Source of the DNA: DATBJJ01 sp963750915
Lineage (GTDB): Bacteria > Acidobacteriota > Vicinamibacteria > Vicinamibacterales > 2-12-FULL-66-21
Reading direction: 5' to 3'
Length of the DNA stretch: 64,000 bases
NCBI GenBank assembly: GCA_963750915.1
Contig: CAVVSF010000012.1
Span: 310,001 to 374,000 of the forward strand
A program made the position numbers and the translations under genes. Position 1 is the first letter of the stretch, and every line of letters starts with the position of its first letter. This document shows positions 52,389 through 60,414 of this stretch, piece after piece. The notes beneath the pieces were generated by a model. That model saw only the letters and a list, made by a program, of their open reading frames with translations, ran no database searches and had not been told where the DNA came from.

Positions 52389-52948
52389 CACATCTCCAGG
52401 AAGTTGCGCAGCAGCGTCCGGCCTTCGTTCGTCAGCACGGACTCGGGGTGGAACTGAACGCCGTGGACCGGGAACGACTTGTGTCGGACACCCATCACCG
52501 TGCCGTCCTCGGTCTGGGCGGCGAGCTCGAGCTCCTCCGGCAGCGGCTGGGCGACAACCAGTGAATGATACCGGCCGGCCGAGAACGGTTGAGAGAGGTT
52601 GGCGAAGACCCCTTTTCCGTCGTGATGCACCGTCGACGTCTTGCCGTGCATCAGCGTCGAGGCCCGCACCACTGAGCCGCCGAAGGCGAGGCCGATACCC
52701 TGGTGTCCGAGACAGACGCCGAGCACCGGCAGCGTCGGCCCGAAGCGCTTGATGACCTCGACCGAGATGCCGGCGTCCTCCGGCCGTCCCGGCCCGGGCG
52801 AGATGACGATCCGCTCCGGTCGCATGGCGGCGACATCGTCCGCCGTGATCTCGTCGTTGCGCTTCACGACCGGCGGCGCCCCGAGCTCGCCGAGGTACTG
52901 CGCCAGGTTGAAGGTGAACGAGTCGTAGTTGTCGATGAGGAGAATCAC
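52388..52948 (-). CDS. trpG: anthranilate synthase glutamine amidotransferase subunit
   Basis: A 186-residue class-I amidotransferase giving ammonia to TrpE. The nucleophile Cys is in LGVCLGHQGIGLAFGG and the His/Glu pair in GVQFHPESVLT; the N-terminus ILLIDNYDSFTFNLAQYL is typical. It may also serve folate synthesis as PabA, as in many bacteria. The GTG start overlaps the trpE stop. Confidence 0.95.
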   Translation of the reverse strand: MILLIDNYDSFTFNLAQYLGELGAPPVVKRNDEITADDVAAMRPERIVISPGPGRPEDAGISVEVIKRFGPTLPVLGVCLGHQGIGLAFGGSVVRASTLMHGKTSTVHHDGKGVFANLSQPFSAGRYHSLVVAQPLPEELELAAQTEDGTVMGVRHKSFPVHGVQFHPESVLTNEGRTLLRNFLEM

Positions 52949-54453
52949 AGTCCCGCTTCCGCCATGGCGAGCGCCTGCAGCAGCGCCCGGGCTTTGTCCC
53001 GCGTTTCCTCGTACTCGGCCGCGGGGTTCGAGTCAGCGACGATGCCGGCGCCCGCCTGGATGTGGGCGCGGCCGCCGCGAATGATGATGGTGCGAATGGC
53101 GATGCAGAAATCGAGGTTGCCGGCGAAGTCGAGATAGCCAATCGCCCCGGCATAGATGTCGCGGCGCGTCGGCTCGAGCTCCGACAAGATCTGCATCGCG
53201 CGGATCTTCGGCGCGCCCGAGACCGTCCCGGCCGGGAAGCAGGCGACGAGGGCATCGAGATGGTCGCAGTCCTCGGCCAGCTTGCCGTCGACCGTCGACA
53301 CCAGGTGCATGACGTGCGAATAGCGTTCGAGCGCCATGTACTGGGGCACCCGGACCGAGCCGTACTCGCAGACGCGGCCGAGATCGTTGCGCCCCAGATC
53401 GACGAGCATGACGTGCTCGGCGCGCTCCTTCTCGTTGCGCTTCAGCTCCTCCGCCAGCCGCAGATCGTCGTCGTCGTTGGCGCCGCGCGGCCGCGTCCCG
53501 GCGATCGGATGAGTCTCGGCGCGGCGCCCCTCGACCCGCACCAGCATCTCCGGCGACGAGCCGACGATGGCGAGCCCGCCCATGCGGATGAAATACATGT
53601 AAGGCGACGGGTTGACGTGCCGCAGCGCGCGATAGACGGTGAATGGATCGGCGGTGACGTCGGTCTCGAAGCGCTGAGACAGCACCGCCTGGTAGATGTC
53701 GCCGGCGGCGATGCGCTCCTTGATCGTGCGCACGCCCGCTTCGTAGGTCTCGCGGGTCTGGTTCGCCCGCACCTCGGGAGCCTGCCCCGATGCCGGCTCC
53801 GGCTGCGACAACCCCCGCTCCAGCTCACGCTCGAGGAACTGGATCTTGGCGCAGGCGAACTGGTAGAGCGCCTCCAGGTCCTCGTCGCCGGTGATGCGCG
53901 CGTTGGCGATGATCAGGATGCGGTGCTTGACGTGATCGAAGGCGAGCACCGTGTCGAAGATCATGAACCCGGCGTCGTCGTGCCGCGGCTCAGCCTCGCC
54001 GCCGGCGGCGGCGCGGCGTTCGTCGGCCTGCTGCCACGCCGACTCGAGCACCGGTTCGAAGACCGGCGAAGCGTCGTAGCCGATGAAGCCGACGGCGCCG
54101 CCGGTGAAGCGCGGCAGGCCGGGCACGAACGGCGAGCGCAGCTCGGCCATCAGCTGCCGCAGCGTCGGCACGAACGGCGCCTCTCCCTCGGTCACCGTGC
54201 CCGAGCGTTCGATCGAGGTCCCGTTTCCGTTCGCCCGCAGCACGAGAAACGGATCCTTGCCGAGAAAGGAGTAGCGCGCGACCTGCTCGCCGCCCTCGAC
54301 GCTCTCGAACAGGAACGCGTAGTCGGAGTGCTCGGCGATCTTGAGGAAAGCGGACACCGGCGTCAGGAGGTCGGCAATGATCTCCTTGACGACGGGCACG
54401 AACGTGCCGCGCCGGGCGAGGTCGACGAACTCTTCGAAAGTCGTTTGCTTCAT
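52945..54453 (-). CDS. trpE: anthranilate synthase component I
   Basis: A 502-residue chorismate-using enzyme. The N-terminal domain carries an LLESVEGGEQ-like feedback motif (FLFESVEGGEQVARYSFLGK), where tryptophan binds in this family. The catalytic part includes SQRFETDVTADPF, GSSPEMLVRVEGR, PIAGTRPRG, HVMLVDLGRNDLGRV and GAPKIRAMQILSELE. ATG 54453 was preferred to an in-frame TTG 9 bp upstream; it lies 1 bp after the aroDE stop. Tryptophan thus controls this step at both protein and transcript level. Confidence 0.96.
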   Translation of the reverse strand: MKQTTFEEFVDLARRGTFVPVVKEIIADLLTPVSAFLKIAEHSDYAFLFESVEGGEQVARYSFLGKDPFLVLRANGNGTSIERSGTVTEGEAPFVPTLRQLMAELRSPFVPGLPRFTGGAVGFIGYDASPVFEPVLESAWQQADERRAAAGGEAEPRHDDAGFMIFDTVLAFDHVKHRILIIANARITGDEDLEALYQFACAKIQFLERELERGLSQPEPASGQAPEVRANQTRETYEAGVRTIKERIAAGDIYQAVLSQRFETDVTADPFTVYRALRHVNPSPYMYFIRMGGLAIVGSSPEMLVRVEGRRAETHPIAGTRPRGANDDDDLRLAEELKRNEKERAEHVMLVDLGRNDLGRVCEYGSVRVPQYMALERYSHVMHLVSTVDGKLAEDCDHLDALVACFPAGTVSGAPKIRAMQILSELEPTRRDIYAGAIGYLDFAGNLDFCIAIRTIIIRGGRAHIQAGAGIVADSNPAAEYEETRDKARALLQALAMAEAGL

Positions 54454-54454
54454 C

Positions 54455-55916
54455 TCAATCAACCACTGACGCCGCCGTGGTCACGTCGCGAAACAGCCCG
54501 GTCGGCGGCCGCTGTCCCGTCCACGATTCGAATTGCCGCTCGGCCTGGGCAATCAGCATCTCCATCCCGCCGATCGTCTCGCAGCCCGCGGCGCGCGCCT
54601 GCGCGAGCAGCGCCGTCTCGGCTGGCGTGTACACCAGGTCGTAGACCACCCGGCCGGTCGTCGGCGCGCCGGCCATCGGGTTACCCGGCAGTACCGAGCT
54701 GCCAAGCGTGGTCGCGTTGACGAGCAGGTCCCAGGTGCCTGCAGCCGGCGGCCATTCGCCGGCGGCGCTGCCGGTTGCCGCCGCGATCGCCGAAGCGGCA
54801 TCCGCATTCCGTGCCGAGATCGTCACCGCTGCCCCGCGGTCGACGAGCGCGACTGCCGCGGCCCGGGCGGCACCGCCGGCGCCGAGGATCGTGGCGCGAA
54901 TCCCCTTCGGCGCGAGACGGCCGGTCAGGGGCTCGAGAAACCCCTCGACGTCGGTGTTCGACCCAATCCAGCGGCCGTGTTCGACGCGAAGGGTGTTGAT
55001 GGCGCCGACCCGCCGGGCCAGGTTGTCGACTTCGTCGACGGCCGACATCAGGTCGATCTTGAACGGCGTCGTGATGCTGGCGCCGCGCAGGCCGCTCTCG
55101 CGCGCGAAGCGGACGAAGTCGGCGCTGTCGCGCGGCTCGAGCGGGACGTAGACGGCGTTCAACCCGAGCGCGGCGAACCCCGCGTTGTGCATGATCGGCG
55201 ATCGTGAATGCACGATCGGCTTGCCGACGACGGCGTAGAGCGCCGCGTCGGGCGCGATGCGCTTGAACTGGAAATCGCGCAGCAGCCGCGTCAGCGAGAG
55301 CTGGCCGGGGGCGACGGCATCGCCGGCGTAGGTCCAGCGGCTGCCGAGCCTCGACGCCAGTACCCGCGACGCCAGTCCGGCGCTGCCCATCGCAATCAGC
55401 ACCTGCCCCTGGCCCGGATTCGTCGCCGTTCGTCGCCGCGAGGGTGAACAGCGGCAGCATTTCCTCGAGGCTGTCGACGCGCACCGACAGCTTTGCGATC
55501 TCGGCGCCGGTCCGGCGCAGCGCCGCGACGCGCGCCGGGATGTCCGACGGCGCCCCGTCGAATCGATGCTCGCTGACGACGATGCGCCGACCGCCGGTCT
55601 GTCGAATCAGGTCGGGCGCGAACGTGGCCGCGGCCTCGACGTCGACGTACGCGGCCCCACAGGCCAGGGCGGTCTCGAGTACCCGGCGCCGATCGTCCTC
55701 ACTGCCGTCAAACTTGCCACCTTCCCAGGCGGCGCGGCAGGTCACGATCGCGGGCAGCCGGCAGCCCGCGAGCGCCGCCGCGGCATCGGGACGATCGACG
55801 AAGTCGAGCCGCAGTTCCACCATGTCGGCGCCGCTGACAGCGTCGCGCTGACGACGGATCTCGTCGGTGGTCGCACCGGTCACGACGGCACAGATTTGTG
55901 GCGGCACACTCGTCAC
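54455..55916 (-). CDS. aroDE: bifunctional 3-dehydroquinate dehydratase / shikimate dehydrogenase (one frameshift)
   Basis: About 486 residues in two domains. The first is a type I dehydroquinase: MVELRLDFVD, catalytic His in IVVSEHRFDG and Schiff-base Lys in EIAKLSVRV. The second is AroE: VVGKPIVHSRSPIMHN, SITTPFKIDLMSAVDE, SNTDVEGFLEPL, ILGAGGAARAAAVAL and a closing MLIAQAERQFESWTG. They join across a G run at 55406-55409; removing one G restores SGPGQVLIAMGSAG. The start is uncertain: GTG 55916 is used, with GTG 55934 (next to the attenuator T run) and GTG 55907 as alternatives. First structural gene after the trp attenuator. Confidence 0.9.
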
Positions 55917-55935
55917 GGAAACTCGTCCCAACACG

Positions 55936-55969
55936 AAAAAAGCCCCCTCAGCACCAGGCTGAGGGGGCT
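55936..55969 (-). terminator. attenuator terminator before aroDE-trp
   Basis: On the minus strand a 12-bp perfect stem, AGCCCCCTCAGC (55969-55958) and GCTGAGGGGGCT (55952-55941), with a 5-nt loop, followed by at least five T (55940-55936). A textbook intrinsic terminator placed between the leader peptide and the first operon gene. Confidence 0.93.
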
Positions 55970-55986
55970 TCTTCGGAATCCTGAAC

Positions 55987-56023
55987 CCTGCCCGTCGGCA
56001 GGTTAGCGGATGGCCCCCTCAGC
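55987..56023 (-). promoter_or_regulatory. antiterminator segment and intermediate hairpin of the trp attenuator
   Basis: GCTGAGGGGGC (56023-56013), inside the leader reading frame just after the Trp codons, is identical to the 3' arm of the terminator and so can pair with the terminator's 5' arm. A 6-bp hairpin CCTGCC/GGCAGG (56002-55987) directly follows the leader stop codon. Confidence 0.85.
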
Positions 56024-56092
56024 GCACGCGTACCACCACCAATAGGACGACTTGGTCCCACGGCCGGCGAGCGCGCTGCTAAACGAGGTCAT
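56003..56092 (-). CDS. trpL: trp operon leader peptide
   Basis: A 29-codon reading frame starting with ATG at 56092 and ending with TAA at 56005-56003. It contains the run Tyr-Trp-Trp-Trp-Tyr (YWWWY), followed by ACAEGAIR. Three consecutive Trp codons in so short a peptide, placed between a promoter and a terminator in front of trp genes, are diagnostic of ribosome-mediated attenuation. The flanking Tyr codons would let tyrosine shortage act too, sensible since the operon also makes DAHP, prephenate and the Tyr precursor. No Shine-Dalgarno is visible and the predicted transcript starts only 0-6 nt upstream, so translation may be leaderless. Confidence 0.92.
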   Translation of the reverse strand: MTSFSSALAGRGTKSSYWWWYACAEGAIR

Positions 56093-56104
56093 CACGAGGG
56101 CGGA

Positions 56105-56133
56105 ACGATAGCACCTTTCTCCTTGACCTGCAA
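56105..56133 (-). promoter_or_regulatory. sigma70-like promoter of the aromatic supra-operon
   Basis: On the minus strand TTGCAG (56133-56128), a 17-bp spacer and TATCGT (56110-56105). The start site would fall at about 56098-56096, immediately before the leader peptide ATG at 56092. The -35 element touches that of the divergent promoter. Confidence 0.7.
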
Positions 56134-56151
56134 GCAGATGGTCCTTATAAC
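56123..56151 (+). promoter_or_regulatory. sigma70-like promoter of the S55 peptidase gene
   Basis: TTGACC (56123-56128), a 17-bp spacer and TATAAC (56146-56151), with a start near 56158 and a leader of about 26 nt before ATG 56184. It shares base 56128 with the -35 box of the divergent trp promoter. Confidence 0.7.
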
Positions 56152-56183
56152 TGGAAGAGATTCCCGATTTTTCCTTAACAATC

Positions 56184-58058
56184 ATGAAGTTACGAATCGC
56201 CGTCCTCCTCGCGGTCCTGCTCGGCGCCTCCGTGCCGACGGGCACGTCGAGCGTTGCGTCGCTGATGCCGGTGGAAGAGATTCGACCGGGCATGATCGGC
56301 GTCGGCCGCACCGTGTTCGAAGGCGCCGAGCTCAAGGAGTTCAAAGCCGAGATCATCGGCGTCCTGCGCAACGTCCAGGGGCCGAAGCGCGACCTCATCC
56401 TGGCGCGGCTCTCCGGCGCCGATCTCGCGGAGTCAGGCGTCGCGCAAGGCATGAGCGGCAGCCCCGTGTATATCGGCGGCCGCCTGATCGGTGCCGTCTC
56501 GTACTCGATCGGATCGTTCCCGAAAGAGCCGATCGCCGGCATCACGCCGATCGCGGAGATGAAGGATGCGACGCCGCTGCCGCCCCGGCGCGCCGCGGCG
56601 CAGGGCCGGCTCGATCTGCCGGTGACGCCTGAAGGGCTGAGCGCCGCGCTTGCGGCGGTGTCGGCTCGCATCGCCCCGTTCGCGCGCCGGCCGGCCGACG
56701 TGCAGGCGATTGGCCTCCCGGCGGTCGAGGGTGCGCATCTCGGCGCGATGCTTCGCCCGATCGCGACGCCGCTCCTGATGGGCGGCTTCGAGCCCGACAC
56801 CGTGGCGTTGATCAGCGGCGCCTTTCGCGGCGCCGGGTTCACGCCGGTCGTCACGGGCAGCGGCTCGGCGCAGAACCCGCCGGCGCTCGGTCCGCTGCGT
56901 GAGGGGGATGCGATCGGGGTCGCGCTCGCGTCCGGCGACGTCGAGATGGGCGCCACCGGCACGGTCACGCACATCGACGGCGACAGCGTCTATGCCTTCG
57001 GCCACCCGATGTACAACCTCGGTCCGACCGAGTTCCCGCTGACCCGCGCCTACGTCCACACCATCCTGCCGAGCATGATGACGTCGTTCAAGATCTCGTC
57101 GATGGGCGAGACGATCGGCACGATGCGCCAGGACCGCGCGACGGCGATCGCCGGCACGCTCGGCAAGGGCCCGGCGATGGTCCCGATCACGGTGACGCTG
57201 CAGCGCTCCGCCGACATCCTGACGCCGGGCGCGGCGCAGGACACCTCCGTCCGCACCTTCAAGTACTCCGTCGTGAACGACCAGATGTTCACGCCGCTCA
57301 TCGCCTACGTCGGGCTGTTCAACACGCTCTCGGCCTACGAGCGCCAGTTCGGCGCCGCCTCCTTCGCGATCAAGAGCCGGGCCCGCCTCAAGGGGCACGC
57401 GGATCTGACGCTCGAAGACGTCTACACCGGCGACTCCGCGATGGTCGGGGCCTCGACCTCGATCGCCGGGCCGCTGACCATGCTGCTCGGGAACGACCTC
57501 GAACCGGTCAGCATCGAGGGCATGGAGATCTCGATCACGGCCTCCGAAGTGCCCAAGAGCGTCAGCATCGAACGCGTCTGGCTCGACGACATCCGGCCGC
57601 GCGCCGGGCGGACGACCGCTCTCAAGATCCTGACCAGGAGCTACCGCGGCGAGGAGAAGATTTCGACCGTGGCGATCGACATCCCGGCGAACGCCGCCAA
57701 CCGGCTCTCGATCCTGGTGACCGACGGGCGGCAGTTGAACGCGATCGAACAGCGCGACGTCCGCCGCTCGCTCGACCCCCAGTCGGTCGCGCAGCTGGTC
57801 AAGCTGCTGAACGAAACCCGCCGCAACAACCGCATCTACGTCCGCCTGATGTCCGGTACCCCCGGCGCGGTCGTCAACGGCGAGGCGATGTCGTCGCTGC
57901 CGCCGTCGGTGCTGGCGGTGCTCGAAGGCGATCGCAACAGCGGCAGCTTCACGCCGATGCGGAGCGCCACGCTCGGCGAGTGGGAGCTGCCGGTCGATTC
58001 GGCGGTCAGCGGCTCGCGGCTGCTGACGATCGACGTCGACAACGGATCCGGCCGCTGA
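56184..58058 (+). CDS. SpoIVB-type serine peptidase (S55 family), exported
   Basis: A 624-residue protein with a signal peptide (about 1-23). Residues about 30-200 form an S55 domain: the LMPVEEIRPGMIGVGRTVFE opening, the nucleophile in QGMSGSPVYIGGRLIGAVSY (Ser91 by analogy with GxSG), and GDSVYAFGHPMYNLGPTEFP further on. In spore formers SpoIVB cleaves SpoIVFA to start sigma-K processing; here there is no sporulation context, so an envelope signalling or processing role is likely. The long C-terminal part (about 300-624) is beta-rich and not recognised. It is followed by the large exported propeller gene 36 bp later. Confidence 0.85.
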   Translation: MKLRIAVLLAVLLGASVPTGTSSVASLMPVEEIRPGMIGVGRTVFEGAELKEFKAEIIGVLRNVQGPKRDLILARLSGADLAESGVAQGMSGSPVYIGGRLIGAVSYSIGSFPKEPIAGITPIAEMKDATPLPPRRAAAQGRLDLPVTPEGLSAALAAVSARIAPFARRPADVQAIGLPAVEGAHLGAMLRPIATPLLMGGFEPDTVALISGAFRGAGFTPVVTGSGSAQNPPALGPLREGDAIGVALASGDVEMGATGTVTHIDGDSVYAFGHPMYNLGPTEFPLTRAYVHTILPSMMTSFKISSMGETIGTMRQDRATAIAGTLGKGPAMVPITVTLQRSADILTPGAAQDTSVRTFKYSVVNDQMFTPLIAYVGLFNTLSAYERQFGAASFAIKSRARLKGHADLTLEDVYTGDSAMVGASTSIAGPLTMLLGNDLEPVSIEGMEISITASEVPKSVSIERVWLDDIRPRAGRTTALKILTRSYRGEEKISTVAIDIPANAANRLSILVTDGRQLNAIEQRDVRRSLDPQSVAQLVKLLNETRRNNRIYVRLMSGTPGAVVNGEAMSSLPPSVLAVLEGDRNSGSFTPMRSATLGEWELPVDSAVSGSRLLTIDVDNGSGR

Positions 58059-58094
58059 TGGCCGTCGCCGCTTCCCTGTTCTCCACTATTATTC

Positions 58095-60335
58095 ATGCGC
58101 ATTCGCCACCGACGAGGCTTCCCTGCCGTCGCCGCCGGCGTCGCTGCCCTGTCGGCAGTCGTCACGCTCGCTGCCGCGGTGCCGACGTTCTGGACGGTCT
58201 CGACCCAGCCCGACTTCCTCAAGGGTGACGTCGAGGATCTGTCGATCGACAGCGATGGCCGGGTCTTCCTCGGGCCGTCGACGAGCCTCGTCGCCGAAAC
58301 CGCGGCGCCGTTCATCTGGTCGATCGTTCCTGGCGCCGACGGCTCGCTGCTCGCAGGCACCGGCAACGAGGGCAGAGTGCTGCGGATCGGCAAGGACGGC
58401 AAGGTCACCACGTTCTTCGACGCCGCCGAGCTCGAGGTCCACGCCATCGCGCCAGGGCCGAACAACAGCGTCTACGTCGCGACGTCGCCGGAGGGCAAGA
58501 TCTACCAGGTCGGCGCGGATGGCACCGCGAAGAGCTTCTTCGATCCGGACGACAAGTACATCTGGGCCCTCGCAGTCGACCGCACCGGCAACCTGTTCGC
58601 GGCGACCGGCGACAAAGGCGTGATCTACAAGATCTCGCCCGACGGCAAGGGAGCCGTGTTCTACAAGACCACGACCACCAACGTCGTGACCCTCGCCTTC
58701 GCCGCATCCGGCGAGCTGCTGGCAGGAACCGAGTCGCCCGGGCGCCTGTTCAGGATCGACGCCGGCGGCAAGGCCTTCGTGCTGCTCGATTCCCCCTACA
58801 AGGAAGTGCACGCGCTCAAGGTGGCGGGCGACGGGACGATCTTCGCCGCCGCCGTGAGCCAGTCGACGCAGCCGGTGGAAGATCGACCGGTCTCGCTGAC
58901 CACCCCTGACCCGTCGCGGCCGCCAGCGCAGACGCCAACGCCCGAAGTGACGACCTCGATCACCGTCGTCGACGTCCAGTCGAGCAGCTCGATGACGCCG
59001 GTGACTGCCGGGCCGTCGCGGCGTTCCAACCGCGGCGCGATCTACCGAATCCGGCCGGACGGCCTCTGGGACGTCTACTGGGAGACCGGCGAGGACTCCC
59101 CGTTCGACCTGCTGCTCGAGCCGGACGGTAACCTGCTGGTCGGGACCGGCCCCGAGGGCAAGATCTTCCGCGTCGGCGGCGACCCGGCGCGGGCGACGCT
59201 CCTGTCGCGCGCCAAAGCCAGGCAGGTGACGGCGCTCGTCCGCGACGCCGGCGGCCGCATCGTCGGTGCGACGAGCAATCCGGGGAAGGTATTCGCGCTG
59301 TCGACGACCGCCGCCGCGCGCGGCACCTACGAGTCGGAAGTGCGCGACGCCTCGACGGTCGCGACCTGGGGCGTCATCCGCTGGCGCGCGAGCGCGGCGC
59401 CCGGGCAGGTGCAGGTCCTCACGCGCTCCGGCAACACCGCCACGCCCGACGAGACCTGGAGCGCGTGGTCGAAACCTTATACCGCCGCCGACGGCGAGCA
59501 GATCGGCAGTCCCAACGCGCGTTACCTGCAGTGGCGCGCGGTGCTCTCAGCCGAGAAGGGTCCGTCGCCAATCCTGACGTCGGTCGTCGCGGCATACCTT
59601 CCGCGCAATTTGCGGCCGGAGGTCGCGTCGATCACCGTCCACCCGCCCGGGGTCGTCTTTCAACGACCGTTCGCGACCAGCGGCGAACCCGAGATCGCCG
59701 GGTTCGAGGACAACACGTCCGACGGCCGCCCCGGCCAGACCCAGGCCAGCCCCGGCTCGCCGCTGCCGCTGCCCCCGCCGCTCGGCCGGCGGATCTATCA
59801 GAAGGGCCTGCTGACGATTGCCTGGAAGGCGGAGGACGACAACGGCGATCGCATGCAGTACGACGTCGCCTACAGGCGCGAGGGCGAAGCGGGATGGAAG
59901 GTGCTGCGGCGCGCGATCTGGGACCCGATCTTCGTCTGGGACACGACGTCGGTCCCCGACGGGACCTACCTCGTGCGCGTCACTGCGTCTGACGCGCCCT
60001 CGAACGCGCCGGCGACGGCGCTTACTGGCGACAAGGAGAGCGTCAGCTTCGACATCGACAACACCGCGCCGCGCATCGAGGCGACGGCATCAGCGAAGGC
60101 AGGCGCCAAGACCGTCGTCCAGTTCACCGTCCGCGACGAGCAGTCGGCCGTGCAGCGCGTCGAGTACTCGCTCGACGCGAGCCGCTGGCAGGTGATCTAT
60201 CCCAGGGACGGCATCCCCGACTCGCGCCAGGAGGAGTTCGAGGTCGCGATCGGCGAAACGGAGAACGGCCGCAACATCATCATTCGCGCCACCGACGCGA
60301 TGAACAACGTCGCGACTGCAAGCGTGAGCCGCTGA
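58095..60335 (+). CDS. large exported beta-propeller protein, unknown function
   Basis: A 746-residue protein with an N-terminal signal/anchor (about 10-30). Residues about 45-260 and 320-400 are propeller blades of repeating form: LLAGTGNEGRVLRIGKDGKV, VYVATSPEGKIYQVGADGTA, LFAATGDKGVIYKISPDGKG and LLVGTGPEGKIFRVGGD. These blades, each close to GTGxxGxIxRI, are split by a Ser/Thr/Pro-rich insert (about 265-310). The C-terminal half (about 500-746) looks like fibronectin/Ig-like domains (YDVAYRREGEAGWKVL, DTTSVPDGTYLVRVTASD). No catalytic motif was seen. Probably cotranscribed with the S55 peptidase, for which it may be substrate or scaffold. Confidence 0.75.
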   Translation: MRIRHRRGFPAVAAGVAALSAVVTLAAAVPTFWTVSTQPDFLKGDVEDLSIDSDGRVFLGPSTSLVAETAAPFIWSIVPGADGSLLAGTGNEGRVLRIGKDGKVTTFFDAAELEVHAIAPGPNNSVYVATSPEGKIYQVGADGTAKSFFDPDDKYIWALAVDRTGNLFAATGDKGVIYKISPDGKGAVFYKTTTTNVVTLAFAASGELLAGTESPGRLFRIDAGGKAFVLLDSPYKEVHALKVAGDGTIFAAAVSQSTQPVEDRPVSLTTPDPSRPPAQTPTPEVTTSITVVDVQSSSSMTPVTAGPSRRSNRGAIYRIRPDGLWDVYWETGEDSPFDLLLEPDGNLLVGTGPEGKIFRVGGDPARATLLSRAKARQVTALVRDAGGRIVGATSNPGKVFALSTTAAARGTYESEVRDASTVATWGVIRWRASAAPGQVQVLTRSGNTATPDETWSAWSKPYTAADGEQIGSPNARYLQWRAVLSAEKGPSPILTSVVAAYLPRNLRPEVASITVHPPGVVFQRPFATSGEPEIAGFEDNTSDGRPGQTQASPGSPLPLPPPLGRRIYQKGLLTIAWKAEDDNGDRMQYDVAYRREGEAGWKVLRRAIWDPIFVWDTTSVPDGTYLVRVTASDAPSNAPATALTGDKESVSFDIDNTAPRIEATASAKAGAKTVVQFTVRDEQSAVQRVEYSLDASRWQVIYPRDGIPDSRQEEFEVAIGETENGRNIIIRATDAMNNVATASVSR

Positions 60336-60350
60336 ACATGACGCTTGCAG
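60316..60350 (+). terminator. hairpin spanning the stop codon
   Basis: A 10-bp perfect stem CTGCAAGCGT (60316-60325) and ACGCTTGCAG (60341-60350) whose 15-nt loop contains the TGA stop of the upstream gene. No T run; more likely a 3'-end stabiliser than a strong terminator. Confidence 0.45.
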
Positions 60351-60414
60351 AAGGGAGAAGGGAGAAGGGAAAAGGCAGAACGTTCTCCCTTCTCCCTTCT
60401 GCCTTTTCCCTTCT
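60350..60414. repeat. heptanucleotide (GAAGGGA type) repeat with 18-bp inverted copy
   Basis: Several AGAAGGG units are followed by AGAAGGGAAAAGGCAGAA (60363-60380) and its exact reverse complement (60397-60414), giving an 18-bp stem with a 16-nt loop. It fills the gap between convergent genes and overlaps the anti-sigma stop codon at 60413. Confidence 0.8.
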
